Source of the DNA: Burkholderiales bacterium 67-32
Lineage (GTDB): Bacteria > Pseudomonadota > Gammaproteobacteria > Burkholderiales > Burkholderiaceae_B
Length of the DNA stretch: 64,000 nucleotides
NCBI GenBank assembly: GCA_001898625.1
Contig: MKUP01000023.1
Coordinates: forward strand, 444,740 to 508,739
Direction: 5' to 3'
Under the pieces are notes generated by a model that saw only the letters and a program-made list of their open reading frames with translations, was not told the origin of the DNA and did not search any database. Made by a program: the position numbers and the translations under genes. Shown here in pieces: positions 24,373-33,180 of the stretch (positions are counted from its first letter, which is position 1; each line of letters opens with the position of its first letter).

Positions 24373-25356
24373 ATGTTGAAAATCACTCGCCGGCGGTTGG
24401 GCGCGGCCTTGGCCGCCGCGGGGGTCGTCTGGAGCGCGGCCGGCCACGCGCAACGCTATCCGGAAAAGCCTATCACTATCGTGGTCGCCTATCCACCGGG
24501 CAGCGACACCGACGTCATGGCGCGTCTCTATGCCGAGAAGCTCGCGCCCCGGGCCGGGCAGCCCGTGCTGGTGGTCAACCGCGCCGGCGCCTCGGGCATG
24601 CTGGGCAGCAGCCACGTGGCGCATGCGGCGCCGGATGGCCATACCCTGCTGTTCGCGCCCTCGACCTTCGCCACGGCGCCGCTGGTGCTCAAGCAGGCCG
24701 GCGCCGCCGGCTACGATCCCGTGGCGGACTTCAAGCCCGTCATCCAGATGACGACGTCGTCGCTGCTGCTGGTCGCCCATCCCGGTTCGGGCTTCAGGAA
24801 GCTGGGCGACATCGTCGACGCGTCCCGCCGCGGCCAGCGGATCTCCTACGGCACCTCGGGATCCGGATCGCCCATGCACATCGTGGGCGAATGGCTGAAC
24901 CGGTCGGCGGGGACGGCATTGCAGCACATTCCGTACAAGGGCGTCGCGCCGTCGGTGACGGACGTCGTGGCGGGCCACATTCCGATCGCGCTTGTGACGA
25001 TCGGACCGGTCAGGCAGTATCTGAAGGCCGGCAAGCTGACGGCCATCGCGGTGGCGGATCCGGACCGCACGCCGTTCCTGCCGGAAGTGCCTTCCATCGC
25101 CGAGTCCGGCTATCCCGACGTGCGCCTGCGCGCGTGGAACGCGTTCTTCGCGCCGGCGGGTACGCCGGCGCCGGTGGTGGCGTGGCTGAACGACAAGCTG
25201 GGGCAGGTGCTGGCGCTGCCCGACGTGGTGGAGGCGCTGGCGGCATTGTCGGCGGTGCCGGCGGGGGGCTCGCCCGGCAAGCTCGGGGCCCAGGTGGCCG
25301 CCGACTACCGGCAGTTGGGGCGGCTGATCGACGAGTTGAAGATCCAGGCCGATTGA
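24373..25356 (+). CDS. Bug-family periplasmic receptor, next to molybdoenzyme
   Basis: A 327-residue Bug protein. ATG 24373 follows CACGGAGGAACGTC; the signal peptide is cleaved near AGHAQRYPEK. Signatures are ITIVVAYPPGSDTDVMARL and HIPYKGVAPSVTDVVAGH. It lies 35 bp before the BisC-like gene, with which it probably forms an operon. An N- or S-oxide bearing acid is a possible ligand (inference). Confidence 0.9.
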   Translation: MLKITRRRLGAALAAAGVVWSAAGHAQRYPEKPITIVVAYPPGSDTDVMARLYAEKLAPRAGQPVLVVNRAGASGMLGSSHVAHAAPDGHTLLFAPSTFATAPLVLKQAGAAGYDPVADFKPVIQMTTSSLLLVAHPGSGFRKLGDIVDASRRGQRISYGTSGSGSPMHIVGEWLNRSAGTALQHIPYKGVAPSVTDVVAGHIPIALVTIGPVRQYLKAGKLTAIAVADPDRTPFLPEVPSIAESGYPDVRLRAWNAFFAPAGTPAPVVAWLNDKLGQVLALPDVVEALAALSAVPAGGSPGKLGAQVAADYRQLGRLIDELKIQAD

Positions 25357-25391
25357 CGGCCGGCGATCGTTCCATCTTTCCAGGAGGCCTT

Positions 25392-27698
25392 GTGGCGACC
25401 CGAACCACCCAGACCGCTTCGCATTGGGGCGTCTACGACGTCGTGACCGACGAGCAAGGCGCCATCGTCGATACCTTGCCGTACCACGCGGACCCGCATC
25501 CGGCCAGCTTCGTGCGGGGCCTGCCCGAGATCGTGCGCGGGCCGCTGCGGATCGACCAGCCGTACGTGCGGGCCGGCTACTTGCGCCACCGTAGCGGCCA
25601 GGGGCGCGGCGGCGACGCGTTCGTGCCGGTCGGCTGGGATCAGGCTCTGGGCCTGGTCGCCGACGAACTGGCCCGGGTCAAGGCCGAGCACGGCAACGAG
25701 GCGATCTACGGCGGATCGTACGGCTGGGCCAGCGCCGGCCGGCTGCACCACGGGCCCAGCGTGCTCAAGCGTTTCCTGGGGCTGCACGGCGGCTACGTGG
25801 ACAAGCGCGGCAACCACAGCTTCGGGGCCGCGCTGGGCATCATGCCCTATGTCCTGGGGCGTTCGGACATCACCAATCTCGTGGCATCGTGGCCCGAAGT
25901 CATGGCCTCGACCGAACTGATGGTGATGTTCGGCGGCGCCGCCCTGAAGAACACCCAGCTCGACCCCGGCGGCGCGGTGGTGCACGATAATCCCGACTGG
26001 TACCGGAGTACCGGGAGCGGCGGGCCGCTGTTCGTGACCATCAGCCCCTCGCGCGCGGACCGGCCACCGGCGTCCCGTTCGGAGTGGGTGCCCATCCGGC
26101 CGCATACCGATACCGCGATGATGCTGGGCATTGCCCATACTCTGGCCTCGGAAGGTCTGCACGACCGGAAATTCCTGGCGCGCCACTGCGAAGGCTACGA
26201 GCGTTTCGAAGCTTATCTGCTGGGCCGCGAGGGCGGGCCGCCCCGCGGCGCCGACTGGGCGGCGGCCATCACCGGCGTGCCGGCCGGCGAGATCCGCGCG
26301 CTGGCCCGCAGGATGGCCGCCAGCCGGACGATGGTGAACCTGAGCTGGTCGGTGCAGCGCGCCGATCACGGCGAGCAGCCGGTGTGGATGCTGGTCACCC
26401 TGGCCGCGATGCTGGGGCAGATCGGGCTGCCCGGCGGCGGCTTCAGCATCGGCTTCGGCGCGGTCAACGGCATGATGGCGCCGCGGGTCGAGGGCATGCC
26501 GCGCCCGACGCTGCCGCTCGGACCCAACGCGATCAAGACCTATGTGCCGGTGGGCCGCATCGCCGACATGCTGCTGCACCCCGGCAAGCAGATCGAATGC
26601 TTCGGCCGGGCCATCACCTTCCCGGACATCCGCCTGGTCTATTCCATAGGCGGCAATCCCTTCCACCACAACACCAACCTGAACCGCTTCCTGCGCGCCT
26701 GGCAGGCGCCGGAAACGGTCATCGTCCACGAGCCGTGGTGGAATCCCGCCGCACGGCATGCCGACATCGTGCTGCCGGCAACCACCACCATGGAGCGCAA
26801 CGACATCCTGGCGCACGAGAACTCGCCGTACTGGCTGGCCATGCGGCAGGTGATCCCGCCAGTGGGGCAGGCGCGCAACGACTTCGACATCCTGGCCGAG
26901 GTCGCCGGACGCCTGGGTTTCGAGGCGGCTTATACCGAAGGGCGCGACGAGATGGGCTGGCTGCGCCACATGTACGAGGTCGCGGCCGCCAAGGCCCGGG
27001 AGTCGGGCTACGCGCCGCCGGCGTTCGACGCGTTCTGGCAGGTGGGGCAATTCGCTTTTCCCCAGCCCGAGGCCGGTTGCATCCTGCTGGATGATTTCCG
27101 GCGCGATCCCGAGGGCCATCCGCTCGCCACGCCCTCGGGCAGGATAGAGATCCATTCGCGCACGATCGAAGGCTATGGCTACGCGGACTGCCCGGCCCAT
27201 CCCGCGTGGCTGGAGCCGGCCGAATGGCTGGGCGGCGCACAGGCCGCGCGCTATCCGCTGCATCTCTTGTCCAATCAGCCCGCCACCCGGCTGCACAGCC
27301 AGCTCGATCCGGCGCAGGCCAGCCGCGCGAGCAAGGTCGCCGGGCGCGAGCCCATCGCCCTGCATCCCGGCGACGCCGCGGCGCGGGGCATCCGGGAAGG
27401 CGACGTGGTCCGCGTGTTCAACGACCGCGGAGCCTTCCTGGCGGGAGCCGTGCTGGCCCCGCATCTGGTGCCGGGCGTCGCGCAGATCGCCACCGGCGCC
27501 TGGTACGACCCGCTGCAAGGCGGCGAGTCCGGTTCGCTGGACAAGCACGGCAATCCGAACATGGTGACGCTCGACAAGGGTACGTCGAGCCTGACGCAGG
27601 GCTCGATGGCGCAGACCGCGCTGGTCGAGATCGAGCGTTTTGACGGCGATGCGCCGCCGGTCACGGCCTTCGTGCCGCCGGTGGCGCGGCCGGCCTGA
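25392..27698 (+). CDS. Molybdopterin oxidoreductase, biotin sulfoxide reductase type (BisC-like)
   Basis: A 768-residue enzyme of the DMSO reductase family. It resembles E. coli BisC along its whole length, including YGGSYGWASAGRLHH with the Mo-ligating Ser, MPYVLGRSDI, MLGIAHTL, LAAMLGQIGLPGGGF, DIVLPATTTMERND and LSNQPATRLHSQLD. There is no N-terminal iron-sulfur Cys motif and no Tat signal, so it should be a cytoplasmic, single-cofactor enzyme reducing S- or N-oxides. The start is GTG 25392 with CCAGGAGGCC upstream. No dedicated chaperone or redox partner is adjacent. Coupling to a Bug receptor suggests scavenging of an exogenous oxide rather than only biotin sulfoxide repair (inference). 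Confidence 0.88.
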   Translation: MATRTTQTASHWGVYDVVTDEQGAIVDTLPYHADPHPASFVRGLPEIVRGPLRIDQPYVRAGYLRHRSGQGRGGDAFVPVGWDQALGLVADELARVKAEHGNEAIYGGSYGWASAGRLHHGPSVLKRFLGLHGGYVDKRGNHSFGAALGIMPYVLGRSDITNLVASWPEVMASTELMVMFGGAALKNTQLDPGGAVVHDNPDWYRSTGSGGPLFVTISPSRADRPPASRSEWVPIRPHTDTAMMLGIAHTLASEGLHDRKFLARHCEGYERFEAYLLGREGGPPRGADWAAAITGVPAGEIRALARRMAASRTMVNLSWSVQRADHGEQPVWMLVTLAAMLGQIGLPGGGFSIGFGAVNGMMAPRVEGMPRPTLPLGPNAIKTYVPVGRIADMLLHPGKQIECFGRAITFPDIRLVYSIGGNPFHHNTNLNRFLRAWQAPETVIVHEPWWNPAARHADIVLPATTTMERNDILAHENSPYWLAMRQVIPPVGQARNDFDILAEVAGRLGFEAAYTEGRDEMGWLRHMYEVAAAKARESGYAPPAFDAFWQVGQFAFPQPEAGCILLDDFRRDPEGHPLATPSGRIEIHSRTIEGYGYADCPAHPAWLEPAEWLGGAQAARYPLHLLSNQPATRLHSQLDPAQASRASKVAGREPIALHPGDAAARGIREGDVVRVFNDRGAFLAGAVLAPHLVPGVAQIATGAWYDPLQGGESGSLDKHGNPNMVTLDKGTSSLTQGSMAQTALVEIERFDGDAPPVTAFVPPVARPA

Positions 27699-27752
27699 TC
27701 GGGGCGGGGCAGGGCGTAGAATCGGGGGGATCCCCCCTCAGGCTGTCGATTC

Positions 27753-29171
27753 ATGAATGCCCCCGCTTTGACCCCCTCCCTGCGCCGTCCGGTGCCCCAG
27801 ACCTGTCTCGATGCGCTGGCCGCCCATTTCGGCGAGCGCCTGTCGCTGAATCCGTCCGTGCGGGAACACCATGGCCGCGACGAATCCCCCTATCCGGCGG
27901 TGCCACCTGACGCCGTGGTGTTCGCCGAGAGCACCGAGGACGTCGTGGCGGCCGTCCAGGCCTGCGCCGCGCACGGCGTGCCGCTGATCGCCTACGGGTC
28001 GGGATCGTCGCTGGAAGGGCATGTGCTGGCGATCGAAGGCGGCATCACGCTGGACGTGTCCCGCATGAACCGCGTCCTGTCGGTCAACCCCGACGACCTG
28101 ACCGTTACCGTGCAGGCCGGCGTCACGCGCAAGCAGCTCAACAACGAGATCCGCGATACCGGACTGTTCTTTCCCATCGACCCGGGCGCGGACGCTTCGC
28201 TGGGCGGCATGGCCGCCACGCGGGCGTCGGGGACCAACGCGGTGCGCTACGGCACCATGCGCGACAACATCGTGTCGCTGACGGTGGTCACGGCCCAGGG
28301 CAAGGTCATCCGCACGGCGCGGCGCGCCAAAAAGTCCTCGGCGGGCTACGACCTGACCCGCCTTTTCATCGGCAGCGAAGGCACGCTGGGCATCATCACC
28401 GAGGTTACGGTGCGCCTGTATCCCCAGCCCGAGGCGGTCTCAGCGGCGGTCTGCAACTTCTCCAGCGTGGACGCGGCGGTGGCCGCGGTCATCCAGACCA
28501 TACAGATGGGCATCCCCGTCGCCCGGGTCGAACTGCTGGACACCGCCACCGTCCGCGCGCTGAATCTCTACAGCAAGCTGACCCTGCGCGAGACGCCGCT
28601 GCTGCTGTTCGAGTTCCACGGCAGCCCGGCGGGGGTCGAGGAACAGGCTACGACCGTGCAGGAAATCACGCGCGAGCACGGCGGCATGGATTTCGAATGG
28701 GCCGTGCATCCCGAGGACCGCAACCGCCTCTGGGCCGCGCGCCACAACGCGTACTTCGCGACCCTGCAACTGCGTCCCGGCGCGCGCGCCTCCAGCACCG
28801 ATGTCTGCGTGCCGATCTCCCGGCTGGCCGACTGCATCCGGGAAACCAATGCCGACCTGGCCCAGGCCAGTTTCCCGACCTGCGTGGTCGGGCACGTGGG
28901 CGACGGCAACTTCCACGTGCAGATGCTGCTGGACCCGGACAGCGAGGCCGAATGGGCCGAAGCCGAGAGCATCAACCGCCGCATGGTCCGGCGCGCCCTG
29001 GACATGGATGGCACCTGCACCGGCGAACACGGCGTGGGCCTGCACAAGATGCAATTCCTGGCCGAGGAGCACGGCGAAGACGCGCTGGCGCTGATGCGGC
29101 AGGTGAAGCAGGCCTTCGATCCGTTGAATATCCTCAATCCCGGAAAAATCTTGCCCCCCCCTACGCGCTGA
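27753..29171 (+). CDS. FAD-linked D-2-hydroxyacid (D-lactate) dehydrogenase
   Basis: A 472-residue vanillyl-alcohol-oxidase-fold flavoprotein. The FAD-binding half has LIAYGSGSSLEGH, PGADASLGGMAATRASG and FIGSEGTLGIITEVT; the C-terminal substrate half has GHVGDGNFH, TGEHGVG and FDPLNILNPGK. This pattern fits LDHD/GlcD-like dehydrogenases that oxidise D-lactate or related 2-hydroxyacids. It lies upstream of glcDEF on the same strand but is separated by 157 bp containing a large stem-loop, so it may be transcribed separately. The C-terminal proline and arginine tail runs into a C-rich tract. Confidence 0.87.
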   Translation: MNAPALTPSLRRPVPQTCLDALAAHFGERLSLNPSVREHHGRDESPYPAVPPDAVVFAESTEDVVAAVQACAAHGVPLIAYGSGSSLEGHVLAIEGGITLDVSRMNRVLSVNPDDLTVTVQAGVTRKQLNNEIRDTGLFFPIDPGADASLGGMAATRASGTNAVRYGTMRDNIVSLTVVTAQGKVIRTARRAKKSSAGYDLTRLFIGSEGTLGIITEVTVRLYPQPEAVSAAVCNFSSVDAAVAAVIQTIQMGIPVARVELLDTATVRALNLYSKLTLRETPLLLFEFHGSPAGVEEQATTVQEITREHGGMDFEWAVHPEDRNRLWAARHNAYFATLQLRPGARASSTDVCVPISRLADCIRETNADLAQASFPTCVVGHVGDGNFHVQMLLDPDSEAEWAEAESINRRMVRRALDMDGTCTGEHGVGLHKMQFLAEEHGEDALALMRQVKQAFDPLNILNPGKILPPPTR

Positions 29172-29190
29172 CGCGCGCCCCCCAGGGGGC

Positions 29191-29227
29191 GATGCGAGCG
29201 GACTGGCAAAGCCAGATCCGCCGCATC
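29191..29227. repeat. Long imperfect palindrome, REP-like candidate
   Basis: The 37-bp segment folds as GATGCG/GCATC, GCGGA/TCCGC and TGGC/GCCA stacked stems around an AAA loop, with single-base interruptions. A CGCCCCCCAGGGGGCG dyad immediately precedes it and a G-rich tract follows. There is no T-tract, so it is not a classical terminator. It resembles intergenic repetitive palindromes, but only one copy was noticed in this window. Confidence 0.5.
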
Positions 29228-29328
29228 CTGGGTCGGGGTGGGGGTGTCTTGGGGGGGATAGGGGGGGCTTTCCCCTAGTATTGGGGAAAGCGGGGGCACG
29301 CTATCTTCAGAAGTTACTGGAGATGTGC

Positions 29329-30825
29329 ATGAACGCCCCAACAGAAATCGGGCTGGACCCGATCGCGACCGAGCGCCAGGTAGAGGTGGTGCAGGCATTG
29401 CGCGATGTGCTTCCCAACTACTGTGTGCTGTTCAGGGAAGAGGACACGCGTCCCTACGAGTGCGACGGCCTGTCGCTGTTCCGCCAGGTGCCCATGGTCG
29501 TGGTGCTGCCGGAAACCGAGGAGCAGGTGCGGCGGGTCCTGCGGTTGTGCAAGCGGATGGGCGTGCCGGTGGTGGCGCGCGGCGCGGGTACCGGTTTGTC
29601 GGGCGGGGCGACGCCGCATGCCGAGGGCGTGCTGCTGGGCCTGGCGAAGTTCAACCGCATCATCCAGGTCGATCCCGAGGCGCGCCAGGCTGTGGTGCAG
29701 CCGGGCGTGCGCAACCTGGCCATCTCCGAGGCCGCCGCGCCCCACGGGCTGTACTACGCGCCCGATCCCTCCAGCCAGATCGCCTGCACCATAGGCGGCA
29801 ACGTGGCCGAGAACTCGGGCGGCGTGCACTGCCTGAAGTACGGCCTGACGGTGCACAACGTGCTGGCGGCGCGCGTGGTCACGATGGACGGCGAGGTGTT
29901 GGAGCTCGGTTCGTCGGCGCTGGACGAGCCCGGCCTGGACCTGCTGTCCATCATCGTCGGCTCCGAGGGCATGCTCGGCATCGTGACCGAGGTCACGGTC
30001 AAGCTCATCCCCCGGCCGGCCGTGGCGCGGGTGGTCATGGCCAGTTTCGCGTCGGCCGAGGCGGCCGGCGATGCCGTGGCCCGGGTCATCGCCGCCGGCA
30101 TCATTCCCGCCGGGCTCGAGATGATGGACCGGCGCGCCGTGCACATGGTGGAGCCTTTCGTGTGCGCGGGCTACGATCTCGATGCCGAGGCCATCCTGCT
30201 GTGCGAATCGGACGGCACCGAAGAGGAAGTGGCCGACGAGATCTGCCGGATCGAATCGCTGTTCGCCCAGTGCGGCGCGACGCGCCTGCAGGTTTCCTGC
30301 TCCGAGGCCGAACGGCTGCTGTTCTGGGCCGGCCGCAAGAATGCGTTTCCGGCGGCGGGCCGGATTTCTCCGGACTATTACTGCATGGACGGGACCATTC
30401 CACGCCGCTGCCTGGGACGCGTGCTGGCGGCCATTGCCGAGATGGAGCACAAGTACGGCCTGCGCTGCGCGAACGTGTTCCATGCGGGCGACGGCAACCT
30501 GCATCCGCTCATCCTGTTCGATGCCAACGACATCGACGAGGTCGAGCGGGCCGAGCGCTTCGGCGCCGAGATCCTGGAGCTGTGCGTCGAGGTTGGCGGC
30601 ACGATCACCGGCGAGCACGGGGTGGGGGCCGAGAAGATCGACCAGATGTGCGTGCAGTTCGCGCGTGAGGAACTGGACGTCTTCTTCGGCATCAAGCACG
30701 CCTTCGACGCGACCGGCCTGCTCAATCCCGGCAAGGCCATCCCGACGCTGGCCCGGTGCAACGAATACGGACGCCGGCACGTGCACCGCGATGCCATCCG
30801 CTTTCCCGAAATCCCCCGCTTCTGA
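29329..30825 (+). CDS. glcD: Glycolate oxidase subunit GlcD
   Basis: A 498-residue FAD-binding subunit. It contains PVVARGAGTGLSGGATP (pyrophosphate loop), IGGNVAENSGGVHCLKYG, IVGSEGMLGIVTEVTVK, FHAGDGNLHPLILFD and TGEHGVGAEK. ATG 29329 follows GGAG by six bases; ATG 29323 is an alternative. GlcD, GlcE and GlcF together oxidise glycolate to glyoxylate with electron transfer to the quinone pool. The glcE gene starts 10 bp downstream. Confidence 0.95.
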   Translation: MNAPTEIGLDPIATERQVEVVQALRDVLPNYCVLFREEDTRPYECDGLSLFRQVPMVVVLPETEEQVRRVLRLCKRMGVPVVARGAGTGLSGGATPHAEGVLLGLAKFNRIIQVDPEARQAVVQPGVRNLAISEAAAPHGLYYAPDPSSQIACTIGGNVAENSGGVHCLKYGLTVHNVLAARVVTMDGEVLELGSSALDEPGLDLLSIIVGSEGMLGIVTEVTVKLIPRPAVARVVMASFASAEAAGDAVARVIAAGIIPAGLEMMDRRAVHMVEPFVCAGYDLDAEAILLCESDGTEEEVADEICRIESLFAQCGATRLQVSCSEAERLLFWAGRKNAFPAAGRISPDYYCMDGTIPRRCLGRVLAAIAEMEHKYGLRCANVFHAGDGNLHPLILFDANDIDEVERAERFGAEILELCVEVGGTITGEHGVGAEKIDQMCVQFAREELDVFFGIKHAFDATGLLNPGKAIPTLARCNEYGRRHVHRDAIRFPEIPRF

Positions 30826-30834
30826 TTCCCATCC

Positions 30835-31920
30835 ATGGACGTTCTGTTATCCGATCTTCGCGCCCGCGTGCTGATGGCCCATGTGGGCCGCAAGTCGCTG
30901 TACATCCGCGGCGGCGGCACCAAAGGCTTCTACGGGCTGCCGGTGGACCACGATGCCGTGCTCGATCTGTTGCCCTATGCGGGGGTCATCGACTACCAGC
31001 CCAGTGAACTGGTGCTGAGCGCCAGGGCGGGTACGCCCCTTGCACAGGTGGAGGAAATGCTGGCGGAGCAGGGCCAGATGCTGGCCTTCGAGCCACCGCA
31101 TTTCTCGGACGGCGCGACGCTGGGCGGCTGCATCGCGACGGCGCTGGCCGGGCCGCGCCGGGCCAGTGCCGGTTCGGTCGGCGACTTCGTGCTGGGCGTG
31201 CGCCTGCTGGATGCGCAAGGACGCGTACTGCGTTTCGGCGGCGAGGTCATGAAGAACGTGGCGGGCTACGATGTGTCCCGTCTCGTGGCCGGCTCGCTGG
31301 GCACGCTGGGCGCGATCCTGGAGGTATCGCTGAAGGTGCTGCCCCGGCCCGCCTGCGAGATCACCTTGCGTTTCGAGATGGACGAGGCGACGGCGCTGCG
31401 CCGGATGAATGCCTGGGGCGGCCAGGCGCTGCCCATCAGCGCCACGGCCTGGAGCGGCGGCGACGGCACGGGGTGCCTGACCGTTCGCCTGTCGGGAGCC
31501 GAGGCCGCGATCGCCGCGGCGCGCGCGGTGCTGGGCGGCGAGGCGTTGGCCGACGAGGAAGCATGGGCATGGTGGCGGTCGCTGCGCGACCATGCGCATC
31601 CCTTCCTGGCCGTGCGTTCGCTGTGGCGGTTGTCGGTGCCCGCGGTGACCCGGCCGCTGGGCCTGGGCCCCACGCTGATCGAATGGGGCGGCGCGCAGCG
31701 ATGGCTGTGCGGCCCGCAGTCGGCCCAGCGCGTGCGCCAGGCGGCCGCGCTGGCAGGCGGGCACGCCACGCTGTTCCGCGCCGTGTCGGTGGACGAGGCG
31801 CGGGCGTCGGGCGTGTTCCATCCGCTGTCGACGCCCGTCGCCGCCATCCACCGGCGCCTGAAGAACGAATTCGATCCGGAAGGGGTGTTCAATCCCGGCC
31901 GCATGTATCCCGACCTCTAG
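30835..31920 (+). CDS. glcE: Glycolate oxidase subunit GlcE
   Basis: A 361-residue second FAD-binding subunit, shorter than GlcD. Motifs are YIRGGGTKGFYG, FSDGATLGGCIATALAGPRRA, VMKNVAGYDVSRLVAGSLGTLG and a C-terminal FDPEGVFNPGRMY. It lies between glcD and glcF in one operon. There is no good Shine-Dalgarno, which suggests translation coupled to glcD. Confidence 0.94.
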   Translation: MDVLLSDLRARVLMAHVGRKSLYIRGGGTKGFYGLPVDHDAVLDLLPYAGVIDYQPSELVLSARAGTPLAQVEEMLAEQGQMLAFEPPHFSDGATLGGCIATALAGPRRASAGSVGDFVLGVRLLDAQGRVLRFGGEVMKNVAGYDVSRLVAGSLGTLGAILEVSLKVLPRPACEITLRFEMDEATALRRMNAWGGQALPISATAWSGGDGTGCLTVRLSGAEAAIAAARAVLGGEALADEEAWAWWRSLRDHAHPFLAVRSLWRLSVPAVTRPLGLGPTLIEWGGAQRWLCGPQSAQRVRQAAALAGGHATLFRAVSVDEARASGVFHPLSTPVAAIHRRLKNEFDPEGVFNPGRMYPDL

Positions 31921-31938
31921 ACACGAACCACCCATTCC

Positions 31939-33180
31939 ATGCAGACACGGTTGACGGAGTCGATCAAGGACACCCCCGATGGCAGGCAGGCCGAGGCCAT
32001 CCTGCGCAAGTGCGTGCATTGCGGGTTCTGTACCGCCACCTGTCCCACCTATCAGGTGCTGGGGGACGAGCTGGACAGCCCGCGCGGCCGCATCTACCTG
32101 ATCAAGCAGATGCTGGAGGGCGGCGAGGTCACGGCCAGCACCCAGCTGCATCTGGACCGCTGCCTGACCTGCCGCAATTGCGAGACGACCTGTCCGTCCG
32201 GCGTGGAGTACGGGCATCTGATCGACATCGGCCGCAGGATGGTCGAGACCCGCGTGGAAAGGGCGCCCGGCGACCAGCTCAAGCGCGCGGTGCTGGGCAG
32301 GACGATGGCCACGCCGGCCTTCGGGCTGGCCATGAGGCTGGGGCAGGCGCTGCGCCCGCTGTTGCCGTCCGCGCTGGCGGCCAAGGTGCCGCCGCGGCAG
32401 CCGGCGGGTCCGGTGCCGCGGCGCCGCCACGAGCGCCAGGTGCTGATGCTGGCGGGTTGCGTGCAGCCTTCCATGATGCCGGCCATCGATGCAGCGACCC
32501 TGCGCGTGCTCGATGCCGTGGGGATCTCGGCCTTGGTCGCGCCGGGCTCGGGCTGCTGCGGGGCGGCGCGTTTCCACCTGAACCAGCAGGCGGCGGCACT
32601 GGCGCAGATGCGCGCCAACATCGACGCCTGGTGGTCCGACATCGACGCTGGCCGGATCGAGGCCATCGTGATGAACGCCTCGGGCTGCGGCGCCACCGTG
32701 CGCGAATATGCGTACCACCTGCGCGACGATCCGGCCTATGCCGGCCGGGCGGCGCGGGTGTCGGGCATGGTGCGCGACATCGCGGAGATCCTGGTGCCGC
32801 ATGCGGGCGAACTCGCGCCGCAACTGGCCGGCCGGCTGGCCGCGCGGCCGGTCTTCCACCCGCCGTGCACGCTCCAGCATTGGCAGGGCTTGAGGCCGCT
32901 GGTCGAACGCCTGCTGACGGACCTGGGCTTCGCGCTCCAGCCATTCTCCGAAAGCCACCTGTGCTGCGGATCGGCGGGGACCTACTCGGTGCTGCAGCCG
33001 GAGATCGCCGGCGAACTGCGCGACCGCAAGCTGGCCGAGCTGGACAAGGCCGATCCCGATCTGATCCTGTCCGCGAACGTCGGCTGCCTGGCGCATCTGC
33101 AAGGCGGCACCGCGACCCCGGTCATGCACTGGATAGTAGCGGTCGACGCCGCGTTGTCCGGCAGGCGCGTCAACGACTAG
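31939..33180 (+). CDS. glcF: Glycolate oxidase iron-sulfur subunit GlcF
   Basis: A 413-residue electron-transfer subunit. Two 4Fe-4S motifs are visible: C25-x2-C28-x2-C31-x3-C35 and C75-x2-C78-x2-C81-x3-C85. Two CCG domains follow (GSGCCGAARFH and HLCCGSAGTYS). It passes electrons from GlcD/GlcE to the membrane. Its 3' end overlaps by 11 bp the 3' end of the convergent LysR gene. No glcC regulator or glcB malate synthase gene is in view. Confidence 0.95.
   Translation: MQTRLTESIKDTPDGRQAEAILRKCVHCGFCTATCPTYQVLGDELDSPRGRIYLIKQMLEGGEVTASTQLHLDRCLTCRNCETTCPSGVEYGHLIDIGRRMVETRVERAPGDQLKRAVLGRTMATPAFGLAMRLGQALRPLLPSALAAKVPPRQPAGPVPRRRHERQVLMLAGCVQPSMMPAIDAATLRVLDAVGISALVAPGSGCCGAARFHLNQQAAALAQMRANIDAWWSDIDAGRIEAIVMNASGCGATVREYAYHLRDDPAYAGRAARVSGMVRDIAEILVPHAGELAPQLAGRLAARPVFHPPCTLQHWQGLRPLVERLLTDLGFALQPFSESHLCCGSAGTYSVLQPEIAGELRDRKLAELDKADPDLILSANVGCLAHLQGGTATPVMHWIVAVDAALSGRRVND

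Noticed and set aside
24321..27698. A single 1125-codon frame that would fuse a long N-terminal extension to the BisC-like protein
   Set aside because: The first part is a shadow of the Bug gene in another frame. GTG 25392 with a strong ribosome binding site gives the proper BisC-like length.
27724..27737. GGGGGG-AT-CCCCCC perfect palindrome before the D-lactate dehydrogenase-like gene
   Set aside because: It could be a regulatory site, but a homopolymer dyad in GC-rich DNA is weak evidence and no promoter could be fixed around it.
29329..33180. Treating GlcDEF as a dedicated mandelate oxidase for the nearby decarboxylase
   Set aside because: Subunit composition and motifs fit glycolate oxidase well. 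The link to the mdlC unit is only proximity, with a convergent LysR gene between them.
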